The position numbers and the translations under genes were made by a program. The notes beneath the pieces were generated by a model. The model searched no databases and had not been told where the DNA came from. It was given only the letters and a program-made list of their open reading frames with translations. A DNA stretch of 64,000 nucleotides from Stictocephala bisonia (Eukaryota > Arthropoda > Insecta > Hemiptera > Membracidae), in assembly GCA_035578905.1 (NCBI GenBank), contig JAQJVL010002160.1, positions 1 through 64,000 on the forward strand, read 5' to 3'. How positions within the stretch are numbered: the stretch's first letter is position 1; each line of letters opens with the position of its first letter. Below are positions 36,075 through 48,160 of the stretch, one piece after another.

Positions 36075-36105
36075 TACAGGCAAGATTAAGCCAATCTTGC
36101 CTGTA
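36075..36105. other. Hairpin 236 bases before exon 3B
   Basis: Perfect 13-bp stem TACAGGCAAGATT, loop AAGCC, AATCTTGCCTGTA. An outer GATTCTA / TAGAATC pair brackets it. The least AT-biased hairpin in the window. Confidence 0.65.
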
Positions 36106-36340
36106 GAATCAAAATAATATCCTTTCTAATAACGCACATAAACAGGTTATACAAAACATGTTTTAAACACTATTATTTGTAGTGATTATAATGTATAAAC
36201 TGACAATAATAGGCTTACCATAACCTGTTGTTTCCCATTGTATGGCTTAGCAATCAAGTTATAATCTGGAATAGTCTGGAGTAAATTTGTTAATACAATA
36301 AAATTCATATTTTATATGTATTTATTAATCTCTTTCTAAG

Positions 36341-36727
36341 GCTTCTGAGAGCATGCCAAACCGGCTGTTTTCCTTCATGAACCCACTAGCCATGGAGATT
36401 TGGTTCTACATGCTGGGTGCTTACGTGCTGGTATCCCTTACTATCTGGGTGGTAGCTCGGTTCTCCCCTTACGAGTGGTGCTACCCAGCTCCCTGTGGTC
36501 ATGACCACCATGACTTCGATGACTACGACCACTCTCACGGGCACGTCCACACTCACGATCTTGTCTACAACCATGTCCATACTCATGACCACGATCACGA
36601 TGATGATGACCCATACTCCCCACACATTGCCTCCCTGTTGGTGGTGGAGAACGACTTCACGCTAGCCAACAGCTTCTGGTTTGCCATTGGCACTCTCATG
36701 CAACAGGGCTCCGACCTCAACCCCAAG
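36341..36727 (+). CDS. Kainate receptor exon 3B: Gln at Q/R site, His/Asp-rich loop
   Basis: One hundred and twenty-nine codons, phase 0-0, homologous end to end with exon 3A. The S1-M1 linker is ASESMPNR, M1 is [20 protein letters not shown], and the pore is [20 protein letters not shown] with CAA (36701-36703) for Gln at the Q/R site. Exactly 43 extra codons (36497-36625) lie between PC and the conserved (I/L)A..VVEN, with 14 His and 12 Asp. The loop would be cytoplasmic. The acceptor TCTTTCTAAG is stronger than that of 3A; the donor is AAG|gtacca. Two ORFs on the other strand here are shadows. Use of this exon in mRNA is inferred from intact frame, splice sites and conserved pore. Confidence 0.9.
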
Positions 36728-38906
36728 GTACCATAGAGTCTCAGGTGCCAAATGGAAAACGTATTGTAAGGCGTTTTCCATCTCGCACATTTAGTTTAAA
36801 AGCACCAAGCTTAGGTCTGCATGGATTATTTGTAGTGTTTTACCGCATGCTTGTACCTCAGAGCTTGATATTTTTAGCACGTAAATCAGAAAAAATTCAT
36901 GAAACGTATATTTTGTTTTACGTTTCTTATATTGTCTGTTGGGATCTTCATCTGGTAACGTTAAAAATCAGAGATAATCATCAACATAACATATTTTTAT
37001 TCATTTATAAAAGCACTGAGAACATATACACATACAAGAATGAAATCAAACACTTGCTTGAAACGAATACATATGTTTTTTCAACACTATAACGCATTTA
37101 TTTTTAAACATACATTACTTAAAAGTAACTGAACTCAGTAGAGAGCATTAATATATTCCATTACATGTGCTTAAAACGTAATTATGAATAATTACACCCC
37201 GCTTCTAATTTTTTGTGTTAACTATGATTAATATTAAAAAAGTTATTGTCAGATTAATGTTGTATAGTTCTAGAAACAACACATCATCGGTGCAAAATTT
37301 TAACAACTAAATAACAGTAATTTGTAATATTACAGTTTTTCAACACTTGAACTTATCCTATTTATTATCAGTTTAAACAAATATTACCATGGGATTATCA
37401 ACGATTCATAATTTATCCATGAGTCCAAAGGTCTTCCACCAAATGAATGTTACCTATTCCTACTATTGCTAACATTTGTTTTGTATTACATGACAATTAC
37501 TGATAATATTGGGAGAGTACACCTTTTCTAGTTAGTTATATACAAATCTAGGCATTAATATTTTTAGGATTGAAATGTTTGTAATCTATTTGAAATTGAA
37601 GATTCTGTAAAAAACTTTAATTATTTCTTGTATATAATATTTTTATTTACGTAAGCTGAAGAAAGTGCATGGCTCGAATTATATTACAGCCCTTAGTTAA
37701 AGTACTGTAACCATTTAAAAATAATACATCTGTAACAATTAGAATGTCGTTTTACAATACAATAATTTCTTGTTAAAAATAGCTATTTTAATATGATTAG
37801 GGATACAGTTTATCCCTTTGTGCCCTTGCATGTTATTTTAGGCTTGGTGCTTTGAACTAAACTGATTCTTTGGTACAGCACGTGGTAGACACTACGACCT
37901 TTCATGGCAGCTTCTAAGCCTCTCTCAGTACAACAGTTAATATTAAGGAACTTAATAGTAATATTAATATATTTACAAAATAAGAACTGCTGAATGTAAT
38001 GATGTGGTTGAATAAAATGCATTTAAAAACGTTATATTTTCATAGGACTATTTCTAGCTAAGTTGCTAAGGACAAGAACAATCATTAATATACGTTGATC
38101 TGTAATATTATTTGCATTTATAAGGTTTATAATTTTTATTTTAAAGAAATTTTTTTGTATGTATATATATATATATATCTTGCTAATTTTATGTAATAAT
38201 AACTTTTTCACTTTAGTATAAATATTTTTTCCAGCCATAAATTACTGTTTTACTTTTTTTCTTAAATGTTCATTACTCCTCTTTCATTTATTAGTACGAT
38301 TTTCCCAAATAAATATAGATATATTTATTATTGATAAAATTAAACAGTGAGCCAACTTTAAAGAACAATCTTATATATCATTACTAACCTTTTCATACAG
38401 GATGTCAATTTAAATCATATCGGTACTAAGGCCCATGTTTCCTTTACAAAAAATAAAATAATTTGTTAAAGTTCGTCTACATGAACTAGTACTCTCAACC
38501 AAATGGATGATGTACACCACACACTCTGTATTATATATAGAGCAAACGCTCCAACTCTGTGACTGTGCTCTGGCAAATCAGCAACAGCAAGTTTAGGCCT
38601 AGTAGAGATGATGTCTTGAACATTACTGTTCAATTATAGACAATTCATAAGAGATTATGCCTGCAGTCAGTCATCATTATATTTACATTTATGCAGGTCA
38701 TGTGACTGCATCACTGTTCAGCCAACACTAATGGACTTATATTTAATTAAGGATATTGGAGCAATTTGTCTAGTATATTAGGTTGTTGTTTCCTTCAGTA
38801 ATTTTACTGTCACGTAAATACTATGGTACATAAAATTTCATAAGAACATTATTTTTTAACTTTTTGGTGACTATTCCCATCAAGTCTTAAGATCCAATTA
38901 TCAAGT
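36728..38906 (+). other. Intron between exon 3B and exon 4
   Basis: AT-rich intron of 2.4 kb in total, with no mobile element or array seen. Its ORFs resemble nothing. A hairpin follows at 38907. Confidence 0.7.
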
Positions 38907-38931
38907 CTTGGAAAAAGTGTCTTTTTCCAAG
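38907..38931. other. Hairpin 235 bases before exon 4
   Basis: Perfect 11-bp stem CTTGGAAAAAG-TGT-CTTTTTCCAAG. Confidence 0.55.
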
Positions 38932-39165
38932 GTCCAAAAACCATTTCAACTACTGCACAGTAAAACTGTTTGGAAGGAAATGTGATACAAATTTATACAT
39001 CTGGAATTTAAGTAGTATATTTATTTAAATGAAATTTGAATCCAATCCAAAGCTTATTGGATACCAAGGTATTAGTTTTTTCTACTTTATTTTTTTAATT
39101 ACTTTTTGTTTTATTATTTATTGTTTGTAATTTATTATACATATTTTACTTTCCTCATTTCTCAG

Positions 39166-39363
39166 GCTACATCAACCCGTATCGTGGGTGGCATCTGGTG
39201 GTTTTTTACTCTCATCATAATCTCTTCGTACACCGCCAACCTCGCCGCTTTCCTCACTGTCGAGAGGATGATAACACCCATTGAGAACGCAGCAGACCTG
39301 TCAGAACAAACCGAGATATCATACGGGACATTGGAGGGAGGATCGACGATGACCTTTTTCAGG
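39166..39363 (+). CDS. Kainate receptor exon 4: M3 and start of S2
   Basis: Sixty-six codons, phase 0-0. ATSTRIVGG leads into M3 ([15 protein letters not shown]) and the gating motif [15 protein letters not shown], nearly invariant in ionotropic glutamate receptors. S2 then begins with [20 protein letters not shown]. The Ser-Thr before MTFF sits at the agonist gamma-carboxyl contact. Acceptor ATTTCTCAG, strong donor AGG|gtgagt. It joins either exon 3A or 3B in frame. The ORF start at 39106 is intronic. Confidence 0.93.
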
Positions 39364-40549
39364 GTGAGTCAAATTAAAATAAATATAAATGTAATATTGG
39401 TCATGTGGGGTTTGACTGTCTGTAATCATGTACACAAATAAATGTAATATTTACAATGCAGCAAAGTCTCAAACATGTTACAAAATTAACGTGTCACAAA
39501 CACCTGTAATCACACTTCAACATGCCATTGGCATGTTCAGTGGAACTTATTGTCGTTCACCCTGCTAATAGCACTGTCAGTAAAACATATATTGTATTAA
39601 TTGTAAATTAAGAAAAACTAATACTTTTTTTAAATTGCCCTTTTAGAATATTTGTGACGTTTCAATAATTTATTATAAAGTAAATATTTATTATAATAAA
39701 CATCTGTTTATTACGTTTATGTTTTCGTAACATACACCACACAGGGATTGATTTAAGGAGTAAGCCTTGTATAAAGATGTTCTATATATATTATACATAT
39801 AGAATTATATATATATATTTATTTATATATATATATATATAGAACCTATATAAAATTCATATTCATTTTAAATGAGTACATAATATATGCGTCAATTAAG
39901 ACGTGTACATATTCTACTAAATGCTCTGTAGTAGCTCTAATATAAGAATTGTTTAACAAACTTTAACTGTAAAATCAATTTATTAATTTTACATGTTTGA
40001 TTTTATCATGAAGATGCAAAATTATAAAATTTAACAAGATCTACAACTTATCCATCTACATTTTTATTTAAATTTTTATAGTGTCAGCTGTTAAATTATT
40101 TATTCTAAAGTTAAATATATTTATATCCTTATTTGTATTCTGTTTTCAACTGATGATGGTCTTTCGAGACAGAAATCAATCTTGAACATTAAAACCACCA
40201 AAAAAAGATTGCTAAGTGTTGTTCTTCATATATATACAAATTTATTAATGTTACGAGGTAAGTATTTTTTTTTTCAATAATCATTTAAAATCAAGTATAT
40301 TAATGTCAGTATATGTAATAATAATACAACAATATTCAAAATAACTTGGTAATCCTTTACTAAAACACATTTTTATTATTTATAAGCGCATGTTGTAATA
40401 TAAATGTTGTTTTTTCCGGTAAAAGACTCTGGTATGCCAAGTAAGTATTGAGTATCATAGCAACATACAAGGAATAATTCATTTTTTTATTATTATTGAT
40501 CATTTACTCCTGAATATATACAGTGCAACCCACCATCGTACTATCAAAA

Positions 40550-42300
40550 CATTGCTGGACCCATCGAGGGTCTGTGTGAAGGAACCGGACTCAGGAGAAA
40601 GACACAGAACAAAAAAACACTGTTGAAGGGCAAAAATATTGTTTATTACATGAAAATTAAAAAAAAACATTAAATTCAATAGTATTAAAAAATAATACGT
40701 CGCATTTTTGTCACTTAATATATAACGACAAAACTGTCTTGGTTACCCGTTTGTGAAAAGTTACGATCTTTATCAAAAATTACACAAAGTTTTTAAATAT
40801 AGGCCTATTATATGGCCTCGAGGCAAAATAAATAAATAAAAAAACAACAAGATAAGATTAAAAATGCAAGCAAAAGTGGAAAATAGTATCAAACTAAACA
40901 TATAACAAAAATACGTTTGGCCAAATAAAAATTTTTTTATAGCATTATAAATATATCTCTGAAAAAATTTAACAATAATAAATAAATAATAACAATGAAC
41001 ACATACAAGAATAATCAAATAACAAAATAAATGAATGAATAACCTACAACAAGAAAACATTAACTTCAAATCAATTAATACAGAACTACAGATTATATGA
41101 AGACAAATCTAAATTTTCAATCGCAAAAGAACTTACTGGGCCTAGAGCAACAAAAGAAATTTGGAAGTTAAGGCCAATTTGGAAAAGTTAAAAACAAATA
41201 AAATAAAATAATTAAATTAATAATTACGCGGAAATCCAGTAGGGTTAACTGGGGGGCTCCTAATGGGAACTACAATGTGAAGAAATAACCGAGAACCCCT
41301 TTCTTTAAAAGAAAATACCAAAAACATTCACATAAAAAAATTTAAACTGAATAAAATAAAAATAAAATCTAAATGTGTATTTCACTTTAAAATCAAACAT
41401 TTTCACTGTTTTCCACAGTGTAAAGTTCACTGTAAAAACAAACTGATGAACGTTCTTCGCTTAAATATTCAATCTTGGAGGCCAGAAGGGCCGGAAAATA
41501 AACTGGGTTTAGGCCACCTGCATGTCGAAGTCTTCATCCTAGAGACCGTTGGATGGACAGCGTGGAAATGAAGAATAGGTGGCTGCCCCTCTGAGTCGTA
41601 GAGAAGGCTTGGCCCAGCCTGTAGGTACCACGCTGTGCCTCCAGGAAACTACAGTCAGAAGCCATGCATTCTCCGACCCCGGAGCCAGGGCTTAAGTAAC
41701 AGCACAGTACACACCATAGTTAGTCCGGCTCCACACAAACGATAAAACAAAATAAATAAATACAGGGTGATAAAGACAACAAAAATAACTTTAACTATGA
41801 ACAGAAATTAAGTTAAAAAAAAGAAAGATAGATGGTCGGTAGCGTAGTTGGTTCAATCCCAGCTTCATGTGCTAAAGGTTCTCAGTTCGATCCCAATCAG
41901 AGTCATAATACATTTTGAGAAGGATCAGCTGATAACCACCGGCTGTTCATTTGTCATTGGGCTATTAATTAATGACAATTTCTAAGGAATAGTCGGCCTT
42001 AGTTTGTAACAACGACTACATTCGCTCATCTACACTCATCACACTCATTCGAAGTCCATATTCGCCCAAATCTTGACGATCGGCGTCTTATGAATAAATA
42101 AATAAAATAAAAATAAAAACGGCAGCAAAGCTAGAATGGTGAGCTTGCCGCCAACGCCAAGAAAGACAGATAAACAAAATCACGGAACACAGAAAATGAA
42201 CACAAAGACGCTAAAAGTAAATTGAACACAGAGTGGAAGACTGAACTGTCCGGAGGGAGACGATCGTAATGTGCAAACGACACAACAGTTCAGTATTTGT
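40550..42300 (-). mobile_element. Probable solo LTR of a gypsy-like element
   Basis: A 1.75-kb block in intron 4 resembles the gypsy LTRs at 10870 and 18872 in its layout: an opening TGCTGGACCCATC, a long AT-rich A-biased stretch, then a GC-richer part with GAAGTCTTCATCC, GGTGGCTGCCCC and GGCTTGGCCCAGCC, and a CG-bearing end. It seems to be a related but distinct family. No internal region, clear target duplication or exact ends are visible. Confidence 0.45.
41836..42119 (+). repeat. tRNA-derived SINE nested in the solo LTR
   Basis: Good RNA polymerase III boxes: A box TAGCGTAGTTGG and B box AGTTCGATCCC about 40 bases later. The body includes AGTCGGCCTTAGTTTG and TCATCTACACTCATCACACTC, and the end is CGGCGTCTTATGAATAAATAAA, an A-rich tail. 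A second, 5'-truncated copy lies at 35035-35255. Confidence 0.75.
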
Positions 42301-43978
42301 TAAGGGAGGTTCCACGGTAAAATGGACAGTATTATTGTTGTACGTCCAATGGACAGTATTGTACGTCCAATACTGCAGAGTATTTAAGGGATCTACAGTA
42401 TATAGCGTTTTAATTCAGCCATTATCTAAAATTAATAAATTTTGAAAATAAATTAAAAAAAACATGCACTAAGAATGTAAAGACCTTCAACATGAAACTA
42501 ATCTGACCACATCAACTATAATAGTGGAATATAAGTAGAAGTTACATCACATATTGTTACTGTATACAACCTTTTTAATCCTAAACTATTGACAAAATAC
42601 TCAATAATGGTATAGTGATATAAACTTAATCCTCCACATTTTATAAATATCTCCAGTTAAATACATTCAAATGGTATGTGTGTAATACATTTTTTTCAAT
42701 TCACATAGATACTCTACCGGAAATACTTTGGATTTCTAAATAAAATACCTGAATACACTTAAAATATGGCATGTTTTCAAGTCACACTCGTACTTTATGA
42801 ATGACGTAGTTTCAATTATATTTAAATTCCTTGAAAAAAGTAAAAAAAAGCTTAGCAAAATTAAAAATGAATGAATACATATACAGACTTTATTATGAAG
42901 TAGATGTTCATAAATTACAAAATGATAAATAAACGTTCGATTTTATAAGCCATTATTAGTCTCCAAACGTATTGCAATAGTAATTAAAATTAAAAACAAT
43001 GATTGAATTAAAGAATACACATGCTTCTCAATCTACTTTGTTCTTATGGTTTGTTTTATCATTGGCATATAATATCAGCAGATTTCTAAAATACAAAATC
43101 ACTGAGTTGAATTGTTTAAATAGACTACATATAACTTTTGTATAAGGTTACTTGTTTAGATCAATGGAAGAGCTTAAATAATGGTGTATGAAAGTTACAT
43201 CACGTATTATTTTTACGAAACATTCACTCTGGCTAAAACTTCATAAGTATAAACAAGTTTTATATTTCACATAATATATTGTTTGTATTTGTATAAATCT
43301 ACTTTGTTTTTAATATCTCTTCATAATACTTTACAAAACTATTTAATAATAGTCTTTGTTTGTGAAAATACAAAGATATCACACTTATATTAAGATATAT
43401 GTTTTTAGTCTTTTTGCTTTGTCTTTAAAATCACAAAACAAAGTTTTTCAGCAATAAAATAAACAAAAATCTGAAACATATATTAAGTCCTTGTAGTTTT
43501 CGTTTTAGAGAATCAGCAGTAACACCATGTAGTTATGTTTTACAGACAATGTACTAGATATTGCCGTATGGCTACATTACAAAAGCCAAACCCAAAAACA
43601 TAATAATTAATTGATTAAAATAGGTATATAATGTAATGTTAATTAATGTTATAGGTAACCAGATAAGACCCAATGTTCTACAACTACAAGAAAGCCAAAT
43701 ATTTCGTTTATATATGCAGAAATATTAAAGAAAATTGATATTTATATGATCAATTTTATAATATACAATAAGAATGTGTAAAATTGCTAACACCAAAATA
43801 GTTGTAATGTTGTAAATAATTGTTACTTTGACATGTATATCACTGTATATGATTTTAAAGTGTACAAGTATGCGTCAAAAGAGTATAATAATGATTTTCT
43901 TAAATACAATGATATATTTATATATTTGTTAGTCATCATTATTTGAACATTGTCTAGAGCACATTGAAAGTAAAACGT
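42301..43978 (+). other. Intron 4, AT-rich remainder
   Basis: No gene. A short doubled motif GGACAGTATT...GTACGTCCAA lies at about 42335-42385. Otherwise plain AT-rich sequence. Confidence 0.6.
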
Positions 43979-44488
43979 AAACTTGACGAAGGGTATATAA
44001 GAACGAACAAACTTGACGAAGGGTATATAAGAACGAACAAACTTGACGGAGGGTATATAAGAACGAACAAACTTGACGAAGGGTATATAAGAACGAACAA
44101 ACTTGACGAAGGGTATATAAGAACGAACAAACTTGACGAAGGGTATACAAGAACGAACAAACTTGACGAAGGGTATATAAGAACGAACAAACTTGACGAA
44201 GGGTATATAAGAACGAACAAACTTGACGAAGGGTATATAAGAACGAACAAACTTGACGAAGGGTATATAAGAACGAACAAACTTGACGAAGGGTATATAA
44301 GAACGAACAAACTTGACGAAGGGTATACAAGAACGAACAAACTTGACGAAGGGTATATAAGAACGAACAAACTTGACGAAGGGTATATAAGAACGAACAA
44401 ACTTGACGAAGGGTATATAAGAACGAACAAACTTGACGAAGGGTATATAAGAACGAACAAACTTGACGAAGGGTATATAAGGACGAAA
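43979..44488 (+). repeat. 30-bp minisatellite, 17 nearly identical units
   Basis: Units of ACTTGACGAAGGGTATATAA plus GAACGAACAA with only a handful of substitutions in 510 bp. Because 30 is divisible by three, four frames stay open (for example KLDEGYIRTN on the plus strand); these are artefacts. Each unit holds TATATAAG. The array lies just upstream of exon 5. Confidence 0.95.
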
Positions 44489-44645
44489 CATTTGAACTAC
44501 TTAATGAACAGTCCAATGATTATTGAATAAATAGAGATAACAAATTGGCTGTAATATTCCAAGTTCTATGTACCAGGATATAACACATATATTTATAATA
44601 CTAAATACATCGATATAAAGACAACATTTAAAATGGTTTATATAG

Positions 44646-44871
44646 GACTCAAAGATTGGGATCTACCAAAAGATGTGGCGGTATATGGAGAGTAAACGAC
44701 CGTCAGTGTTCGTATCGTCGTACGAGGAAGGAGTGAAGAGGGTTTTAGAGGGTAATTACGCCTTTCTGATGGAGTCAACGATGCTAGATTATGCGGTTCA
44801 GAGAGATTGCAATCTCACTCAGATCGGCGGTCTACTAGACTCCAAGGGATATGGAATTGCCACACCAAAAG
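44646..44871 (+). CDS. Kainate receptor exon 5: S2 lobe
   Basis: 226 bases, phase 0 to 1. It starts DSKIGIYQKMWRYMESKRPS after the acceptor TTTATATAG, upstream of the first Met. Key parts are EEGVKRVLEGNYAFLMEST, whose Glu contacts the agonist amino group, the Cys of QRDCNLTQ that normally forms the S2 disulphide, and GGLLDSKGYGIATPK. The donor is AAG|gtgact. The exon begins about 160 bases after a 17-copy 30-bp tandem array, so the array lies close to its 3' splice signals. Confidence 0.92.
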
Positions 44872-44990
44872 GTGACTTGTATATTAATGAGTTAGGAATA
44901 ATATTACCTTATTCTTGGGTGTATAGGATATTATGTTTTTAAGTAGTGCTAGAGGGATAAATAAACATTTTTCATCGAGCAATCTATTTT

Positions 44991-45193
44991 TGGAGGGTGG
45001 GTGAACTGAACAATTAAATATATTTTAGAACATTGGTTAACACGTACAATTCCTTGATAGTGGTTTGTACATTTCTTCAATGAATATACTTTTGGAGGGT
45101 GGGTGAACTGAACAACTAAATGTATTTTAGAACATTGGTTAACACGTACAATTCCTTGATAGTGGTTTGTACATTTCTTCAATGAATATACTT
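44991..45193 (+). repeat. 102-bp tandem duplication in intron 5
   Basis: Two copies, starting at TGGAGGGTGGGTGAACTGAA (44991 and 45093), differ at very few positions. Confidence 0.85.
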
Positions 45194-46842
45194 TTAATGC
45201 CATCAACTGCTTTAACACATTAATAACAACAAAGATTAGATAGCAAATATGATCAAATTTCAATTAATTTTATCAATATTAGGTATTTTTCCTGGTACTG
45301 AGTGTAAGATAATATTTAATAAATGCTGAATTTTAATGTAAGATATATGTTGGGCACAGTGAATAATAATGAGTAGAATATTGAGTAAACCATACATACT
45401 TCTCATGTTATTTATTTAATACTTAGTATATATTGGTTGGATTATATTATTGTACTTTAGAAAATTAATCGGAAATATTAACTTACATTAAATAAATATA
45501 AGAGACAGCTTGCTCTTTAAAATGAATAGTACAAATATAACGAAAGTGGATAAAGGACTACTAAAACCTCATTTATAACGATTTATTATTTTGATATACG
45601 AGATTATATGCATACATCTAAAAAGGTCTATGTTTATACTCATCAAATTAAAATAATAACTCTATGTTCTAGCAAATCTTATAGTAATACGAAATAAAAT
45701 CTTAAAGTATATCATCATAATATATCATCATCATTATATAAGTAAACTATATTTTGGCCCTCAAACAGAACTGTAGATTTTTCTTCGTTTCGTAAAAAAA
45801 ATACCTTAATAATATTTTGTGTTTGACATAAAACGTATATTTAATAGGATTTAATTTACGGTACTATCTAGCGATTACGTAAGAAATAAGTAAAATTACA
45901 ACACTACAATTCTAGTATATTGAAATATCTACATTCACATTTCACAGTCAGTTATAAACTGCATTAACTTATACTTAACCATGAGGTGTATATCACGTTA
46001 TCACGTTTAATTAAAGTTTAACCATTTCATATCAACTTTTATTTTTATAATCAGAAATAAGAGAGTTAAATATCGGTCGCAATGTGAATAGCTCGAACAG
46101 TTAATGTCATCTACGACCTTTTTACAATTGTTATAACCACTTTCTTACCTAATTTAATTGTAAACACTAACGTTAGTTTAGTACACACTGCAAACACATT
46201 AATTAGGTGAACAACCATATATTTTAAAAGGAAATAGTGAATACAGCAAACAGACTGTTCTAGAATGTACCACTTAAATTAGCCTCGTACTATACACTTT
46301 GTACAGCCCCGCCTGGACCATTACAACTGCGGACAGACAGCCCAGCAGAGACCCATTGTACAGATTGGGGTCAATAATGAATCTCGCTGTGTTTAAAACA
46401 TTCTTGTCAGTGAACTCCTGCCTTTTTGCCTTCCTAAATACTAGCTAACCGTAATGTATACTATTAAATATGGAACAATTAATTGAATAAGCAAATATCT
46501 TTCATATTTTTACATTTATTTCAAATTACATTTAAATATAACGTTTTTACACTTAAGGTACGTTCTAAATCAAGATTTAGGTTGATTTCCTCCGGTAAAC
46601 CTGAAGTGGTTTACTAAACTAACTTAGTAAACAATATGTTACTGGTTTTAGTATACTTCAATCATATTCTTATCTGAAAACACCATTCCTGACCATAAAC
46701 ATTTCCATTAACTTCAGAATGTCAATTAGGGTATAGAACACTTGACTTTATTTTTAACAGTGAACCATTTTATATACACGCCATGTACCTTAACAGTACC
46801 TGACATAAGTTTTCCGATATGTATATATTTTGTTACGTACAG
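45194..46842 (+). other. Intron 5 remainder, non-coding
   Basis: AT-rich apart from a GC-richer piece at about 46290-46400 that I do not recognise. A 9-bp perfect hairpin (GTTTACTAA-ACTAAC-TTAGTAAAC) lies at 46609-46632, 211 bases before exon 6. Confidence 0.55.
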
Positions 46843-47007
46843 GTTCTCCTTGGAGAGATAAAATATCTCTGGCTATCTTGGAACTGCAGGAAAAAGGTGT
46901 GATACAAATCTTATATGACAAATGGTGGAAGAACACGGGAGATGTTTGTAATAGAGATGACAAGAACAAGGAGTCCAAGGCCAACGCACTTGGAGTGGAA
47001 AATATCG
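46843..47007 (+). CDS. Kainate receptor exon 6: end of S2
   Basis: 165 bases, phase 1 to 1. It completes Gly and reads SPWRDKISLAILELQEKGVI, then QILYDKWWKNTGDVC, where Cys is the second S2 disulphide residue, and KESKANALGVENIG. Acceptor TACGTACAG, strong donor TCG|gtaagt. This is the last extracellular part before M4. Confidence 0.93.
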
Positions 47008-48160
47008 GTAAGTCACGTGAGGTTCACAAGATTACTAGTTTTATGTTGGATAAGAACTGCCTAATAGATATAGTAAAACCCTTTTAACTAGAAATCATAT
47101 TAAATACGATGTGATATAAACTTTTATATATATATAGTTAACTTCTTAATTATTCTGAACGAAAAACCACACAAGTCAGTTACAGTTGTACTTATGTAAC
47201 ATACGAAATAAGAAATTAAAATGAAGAGTTTTTTCAACTTATTTTAAACTTTTATTAGATGAAAAATATTTATAATCACTTAACACATAAACATACATTT
47301 TAACTCTTCAAATCAAGTGGTGATCACATATCATCTAAAATCAATGTAAGTTAATCTGAGAGGGGGCAAGGTAAATAGAACAGAATCAGTACCAACAAGT
47401 TATATCATATTGTTAGTAAGCACATCAACGTTCACCTCCTGCACTACTCACACTACATTTTGACTGTTTCAATGCTATTAAGGATCACTTTTTGTGCAAT
47501 ATCTTTGCAACATTGCCATTTAAATATGAACATCCATGCAATAATATAATTGAAAAGGATTTGTCATTCTTTTGCTATTATAATTTTGTTATTTTATTTT
47601 TATTGTACGTATTTTTGTATCTATATATTTTTCTAAATAAAACCGATTTGTCAAAGCTAATAAAATCAGACTAAACCAACACTATTATGAAAACACAAAT
47701 ATGGTTTTGTTTTAACTATGACAAAACATTTTTAAGTGGGAAAAGGCATAGATAATGACCAATTAAATAAAATAACAACGTAATTAATAAGTAAAGAATG
47801 ACATATTAGTTATTTTAAAATATTTTTCTCTATTTTTTTCATCATGAATTGGCAATGTATAGTCTCATATTACATAAACCACGTTCATATTTAACATTTT
47901 GAAGTTGACTCCTAGATATTAAACCCCAAGTAATTTATAATAACGTTGAAACACTGTAAAGGTTCATATACATTTAATAGCATATTCAAAAAGCAAATAT
48001 TGTCTACACTGTAGAAACAGATTTATGGATAAACAGGTTATGACTTTAAACTCATCCTGTGTATTGAATAAAAAAAAGATTGACCCATAACAACTTCTAA
48101 CGTCCTGATTCCTGTATCGGTACACCGCTCAACCTGAAAAAAGCAAAATATAAAATCTTG
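47008..48160 (+). other. Intron 6, first part
   Basis: AT-rich and without recognisable genes or repeats. Confidence 0.6.

Noticed and set aside
36386..36625. Minus-strand ORFs opposite exon 3B
   Set aside because: Shadows of the coding exon caused by its His/Asp-rich codon use.
43823..44530. ORFs of up to 222 codons on both strands in the 30-bp array
   Set aside because: The same DNA is open in several frames only because the unit is 30 bp long.
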